A stretch of 64,000 bases of DNA from Sclerodactyla briareus (Eukaryota; Echinodermata; Holothuroidea; Dendrochirotida; Sclerodactylidae), in contig JAODTK010004343.1 in NCBI GenBank assembly GCA_026419785.1, forward strand, positions 107,224 through 171,223, in the 5' to 3' direction. Below the pieces are notes generated by a model. It was not told the origin of the DNA and did no database searches. It saw only the letters and a program-made list of their open reading frames with translations. Below, piece by piece: positions 59,231 through 64,000 of this stretch. The position numbers and the translations under genes were made by a program. Position 1 is the first letter of the stretch. Each line of letters starts with the position of its first letter.

Positions 59231-59459
59231 CACGGCTTTTAGATACGCCAATATTCCAACGCGGATTCAAGCGCTACATATTATATTTTCATGTTTCTGA
59301 CGGAGGGTAACCTTCTTAGATGATTACTATCGGCAATGGATGATGTTATGTCTTGTGGGTTCTCCATCAACATCAACGTTTTGTCATAATTTCAAATGAA
59401 AAGGTATTCTCGAATCTAAAGTAACTATCTAGTCACTGTATCTTGGCGATCGTTTGAGC

Positions 59460-60110
59460 ACCTCCCATTCCCCCCCCCCCCCCCCTCTCCCTCACATGCA
59501 CAAAACCTTCACCTTTCATACAATCGGATTAGTAATGCCATTGGCCCTTCGAATATGCCTGCCCTAAGCTCGCGCTTTGGGGTATTTGATATCAAATATA
59601 CATAGCGTCACCACCGACCAACCGGAGGTATAAAGCTCAAGACTTATAGACAAGATATTGTAAGTTGTTCTTGTTCTATTCTTTCGTGGAATATTTTCAA
59701 ACAGCAAAGACAGCCTTTCGGGGGCTCTCCGAATGGCTGTTCCGCGCCCGAAATTGGCCCCGCCAGAGATGCAATCCGCCCACCATAAATAAGTTAGGGA
59801 AAATATGTTAAGGTTTCTCATCTCAGCCGAAGAAATGGAATTATTTACTACCTTCATAAACGCTGGAAACGTTCGATGCATGTTTACAATGTACTATCAA
59901 TAAAACATAAATCACTTTTAGTTCATTAATATTGTGACCACTATAAATTTCCGGGCGTAAATATTGTTTGTTTTTATATTAATGTTTCTCTAGAACTCTA
60001 ACATTGGCGACCCACCAATATCCTTCCTGACATCCTGTGCTACGCTGGCGTGACAAATCATGGTGTCACTTGCCATTTAACTTAATCTAAAATCGCATGA
60101 CTGCTAAAGG
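59460..60110 (+). repeat. Dispersed repeat, copy 2 of 2
   Basis: The same element as 45885-46485, same orientation, sharing a leading C-run, CAAATATACATAGCG, CTATCAATAAAA, AATCACTTTTAGTTCATTAA and GCATGACTGCTAAA. The two copies are about 13.6 kb apart. It lies in the 2.75 kb part of unit B that unit A lacks. Confidence 0.7.
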
Positions 60111-61612
60111 CGACATTCTCTTTTATGGTTCATTTCATTTATGAATTTGAAAACATGGCCATCTCAGCCCCTTTGGCCTCACCATTTCGTCCAAGAACAC
60201 CCATTTGGACATTTTGCCCTAGACGGCTGAAGGTAATTCAATTTCATTTGTGATTTTTCTTCTCAGATATAATGGAATGGCTATACCTGGTACTCACAAT
60301 TCGGCATCTGTAAAGATCTCACTTTAAATAGCTTTTGCTACCCTGGGGGGAAACCAACTATGCCGGCTTCGTCGTCGGCAAATTATTGATAACCTTGTTA
60401 ACAACGAGGATTGGTCACAACATGAATTATCAGAAATCAAACATATCACAGTGTTTCTTGTCGCTGGTTAACTCTAGGCCTATTATGTTTGGTTTCAGGA
60501 TGGTACTTAATAAGAGATCCTCAATTAACATCCTACTAATACTTACGCTAAATGCTGATAAGATTCCTACAGTAAAACTGTTTTTTTTTTTCACACCTGA
60601 TATTAGCACTGATATAATGTCAGTAAACCGAACAGTACTATTAAAACTGGGCCTACTGCTATGTTGATAATCAGACTTACCAAATCGTAACTTCTAGGCT
60701 ACACGAACCGACTACAGCACTCAGCACTCTTTAGTACAGTTACATGAAGAACTATACATGCAAGATGTTTCCCCCCCCTCTTCACTTGAAATCTTGATGT
60801 TTGACTGTTGCGCAATGACTTGGCACAAAATGGTTGCAAACGGCAGAATATTGGTTACAACAATAACTGTTCGGAGGATACCCCTTGTCAGTACGATGAT
60901 TGGTCAGAAGTTCAGTATGAATAACCATTGTGTTCCAGAGGTGAACAATACTGCGAAAGGTTACGCTGGAATTAGGGGTCATATTTTTCATTTCTCGCGC
61001 AACTTAAGAGAGGAAAATCCGGCTCTGTGGTGTATATATAAATGAAGAACTGCAGGATTGGGTATCGGCGGTAATATTCTGGGGAATTGAATGTATTACA
61101 TACCACTGGAATCGCTGCTTCCGATACTATTTTCCTGTCTGGAGTTATTCACGTTCAATGTTCGGTCCATCATGCTAAAAATCAGGAAGTTCCCCTTTGC
61201 GCAAAATGTGGTAAGTCACATATGACAACATAGAGAACATGTAATTTTGCTAGTTCAAAGAAAAAATCATCCTGCAATTTTTGTATTGAGCTTTACTATT
61301 AACGAGCGAGTGGAGTGTGCTTTAAACTTGGTCATTGGTAATTCTATACTTGTAACGACTTGGCCCAGTGTTGTTGCTACTTCAACCTTTTGAGTGCCAG
61401 TGTATAGTAGGCGGGAGAGTCAGAAGGCAGCTGGTCAATTGTTTAACTACTTCAGCTCATATGAAAAATGCAGGTATTTACAGGGTTTTATTTCGCATGA
61501 GCGAATCAAATTGCTCCAAATAATTGTTTTGTGTTTGTCAAACCTGAATAGTAACACGTGCTTTTCTAAGAGGGTCCTATATCCCTACGAGGGGTTACAT
61601 CCTTAATTGACT

Positions 61613-61668
61613 CAATATGCCAAGTCTCGCGCGCACGCGCAGCGTGCTTGCGCGACTTTGGCCTATTG
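61613..61668. repeat. 56-bp imperfect palindrome, unit B
   Basis: Counterpart of 55724-55778. CAATATGCCAAGTC at the left pairs with GACTTTGGCCTATTG at the right, and a CGCGCGCACGC stem closes round GCA. Confidence 0.7.
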
Positions 61669-62006
61669 AAGTAGTATTGGCGTGTTCACTGACCGTGCGC
61701 GGCGGAGTGAGCGCTGATTTGGGTCAATAGCATTAGCATTAGCAGGCAGTGTAGACTAATCAATAACTGGCGTTCGCTCTCTCAGCGATCTCTTCACAGA
61801 GCTCTGTGGTTTAAAAACTGATTTCCACGGGGATAGGCGTTACTAAAGAAATGAATAGGGAGAGAGGCGCCCATTGTGGTCCTGAATTAGGGCCCAAGTA
61901 ACATGGCTACATGCATTGAATCCCCACCGCCATTTGCAAAATTAGGCCTACGGCTGTCGTCCTAAACATACACATAAAAAAAAAACACAAAATGCTGTGT
62001 TACTTT

Positions 62007-64000
62007 ACGCTTTTGCAAACTGACGGCAGGGCCTTATTCACTAGTAGGTGTACGCCACATCGGAATCCCGGTGCCTGTGATCCCAGCTCCGCGCCACGCT
62101 CGCAGCAGGATGTGATAGCAATATTGAGGCCATCATAGTTTTTCACAACGCAGTGATCGGCCTTTTCTAAATTGGGCTCGCATTGTTGATGTTTATTTTG
62201 TCTCTGCGAACCTTTTGGTCTATTGAACGAAACTACCGAGACTGGCTTTTGATAAAATGTTTTTAATGTTTTTGAAATGTGCTGTGCATAAACGGGCGGA
62301 GACAAAGTTGGCGGGGTGCTGAACCCGCTGCTGCCGTAAGCGGATGCCACGTCGTCCAAGTCCCAATGAAAATTTGAATGTAAAACCCAGTGTTGAAAAG
62401 CAACGTCATTGTAATTATTTGAATGGTATAAGGTCTACAAATATGATCTGATTTATGTTTAGCTAAGGCGGTAATAATGGGGGCGTAAGCTCAATGGAAG
62501 CTATGGGGAATCCATCACCAAAATTATCCTACTCTGCCTTCCCCAATTATTTGCCATTAAAGTATTTGTGTGAACATGACAATCTTTTTGCAACTGGGAA
62601 AAGAAGCCTCTTCCATCGATTTGAGAGGCCTACTGTGTTTTAATTAGGCAAGAGCATTGCAGTGTCGAGGGGATAGTGAGGTAGTACCTCGTATTCAGTA
62701 CATATACCACAGGGATAGCCTCAACGCATTCCTGAAACCCCTCGTCCATAACGTATTGGTACACTGACCTTATGCTGTCGGTACATTTAGCCTATTTTCA
62801 TCCCCTGCCCTACTACTTTTCATAATGCCATGCAGTTACGCCACTGCAAATACTTAGTCAAAAGTGGTTTCGCATATAACTATCCCAGCTGTTTGTATAG
62901 CGCCATGCTATACACTATAACGGCTGTCCTAATGGCAATCACTTCATAAAAGATATTATCCTGATCATTGGAAACCAGTTTGCTCTACGACAAGCTCACA
63001 TATTGTAAACTCAGTTCATCACAGGTCCCCAATCATCCCCTGGGTGGGTAGGGGCACTGGAGATTGTAGTGGCATTGCCCCTGGGGCACTTTGGAGAAGC
63101 TTACGCGGGTTTGGCAAAATTGGACTCCAATCCTAATCTCAATCTTCAGTCCGGAGCTCCTATGAATCAAACTAAGTCCTAGATCATTTGGTTACAGTTC
63201 TTCCAGTCATCATCATTGATTTTTTTACCACCATTTGAAAATACGACAAAACAGAAACAACCACTCCTCACAATATAAAAATAGTTGTAAAAATTTATTG
63301 ATTACTGCATTTATGACGATCATTCATATTCCACAAATAATGAAATTCAATTAACACTTTAGAGGTATGCAGGTGTAATAAAACATTAAACCGGTGGCGT
63401 TGGTTGATAAAATTTTTTTCATGCAAACATTACTGCTTCTATACATGGTAAGCAAAGTAATGGCGGCACGTTGCAGTTTTTATAACAACAAAGCATTAAT
63501 ACATGATGTTGAATAAATGGGGTTTTATTATCTAGTCTGACTATAGTCCCCCCCGGGTGAAAATCCTAACAAAAATACTAGCACCCGTATTAGTCCGAAT
63601 TACGGAGGGTAATCATCAGCGTCACCTGACTCATTGTTGCCTATACCGAAAGCAAATTAGATATAAATGCAAATTGTAACATTAGGGCAATGTTTAGTTC
63701 ATTCAAATTTACCATATCGCACGTTGGAGGAATCTGGAGGAAAAACCGAGAAAAAAAACCCTGTATTTATTTTTTGTTTTCTCCGCGAGAAATGGTCCAA
63801 AAATGAGGCACACATTTAGAAGAAATTCCCAAACGATGGAATCCCTAACCCCACCCCGAGAACATCACTAATTATTGTTTGATTACAGGATGTGTTAAAT
63901 AAGGCAGACATACCTGTCAAACTCTAGATGGCGCCTAAACTCCTAATGCCGACGCATTATGAGACATTGAAAGTAAGGTTGCTGGTTGTATCGAACGTGT
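62007..64000. other. No recognisable gene
   Basis: A minus-strand frame of 119 codons at 62000-62359 (SGFSTPPTLSPPVYAQHISK and so on) has no ATG at its start, no clear splice border and no known domain. The rest is AT-rich with nothing recognised apart from a short C-run at about 63548-63555. Confidence 0.4.

Larger units (their letters stand above)
56085..62006 (+). repeat. Direct tandem duplication, unit B
   Basis: The second and longer unit. It contains everything in unit A plus 57740-60490, which holds the rest of the retrotransposon relic, an AAT repeat and a dispersed repeat. The retrotransposon frame runs on across the point where unit A breaks off, which suggests a deletion in A rather than an insertion in B. 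Confidence 0.8.

Noticed and set aside
59564-59881. 105-codon minus-strand frame
   Set aside because: It lies in a dispersed repeat whose other copy (45885-46485) does not keep the frame.
62000-62359. 119-codon minus-strand frame
   Set aside because: It begins at a TTG rather than ATG, lacks splice borders and a known domain. Left as unassigned rather than called a gene.

Overview
This window is animal genomic DNA, about 60 percent A+T, with short spliced-looking exons, many low-complexity tracts and dense interspersed repeats. There is no bacterial gene organisation: no open frame exceeds 139 codons. The only coding signals I trust are short exon-like blocks with AG/GT boundaries and relics of non-LTR retrotransposons. 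The repeat types (tandem units built round TGACCT motifs, CAGTGGCG-ended elements with G-runs, non-LTR 3' ends with GCGCTATAT tails) and a ZU5/Death-type gene fit a marine invertebrate, most likely a deuterostome such as an echinoderm, hemichordate or cephalochordate. The organism is an inference. Nearly every coding block carries 1-base frameshifts, and duplicated blocks differ mostly by small indels. Much of this may be residual long-read error, so 'broken' genes here are not proven pseudogenes.

Layout. 0-5 kb: gene-poor, with G/C runs, a GATA microsatellite and a tRNA-like SINE. 5-8.4 kb: three tandem repeat families. 10.8-21.8 kb, minus strand: the main gene locus, a row of exon-like blocks that together encode two ZU5 domains followed by two Death-like segments, with an unassigned, partly coiled-coil N-terminal half. 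This order resembles PIDD- or ankyrin-type ZU5-ZU5-(UPA)-Death proteins. One ZU5 block is partly duplicated. 22-33 kb: dispersed repeats, including a pair of 0.55 kb tandem units and a minisatellite present in both orientations. 34-40.5 kb: a satellite of about 205-235 bp units broken up by two non-LTR retrotransposon 3' ends. 40.6-42.7 kb, plus strand: a cluster of candidate exons, including one with a good start context and splice donor and one with a downstream AATAAA, lying among clustered GTTAGTC motifs. 46.6-49.9 kb: a 3.2 kb long inverted repeat with arms of about 1-1.3 kb and CAGT(G/A)GCG ends, best read as an old foldback-type transposon. 53-62 kb: a direct tandem duplication; the second unit keeps a longer reverse transcriptase relic and 2.75 kb that the first unit lacks. 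62-64 kb: nothing recognisable.

The strongest points for follow-up are the ZU5/Death locus, the long inverted repeat, the tandem duplication and the composite repeat that appears four times with the same start but a variable number of internal units.
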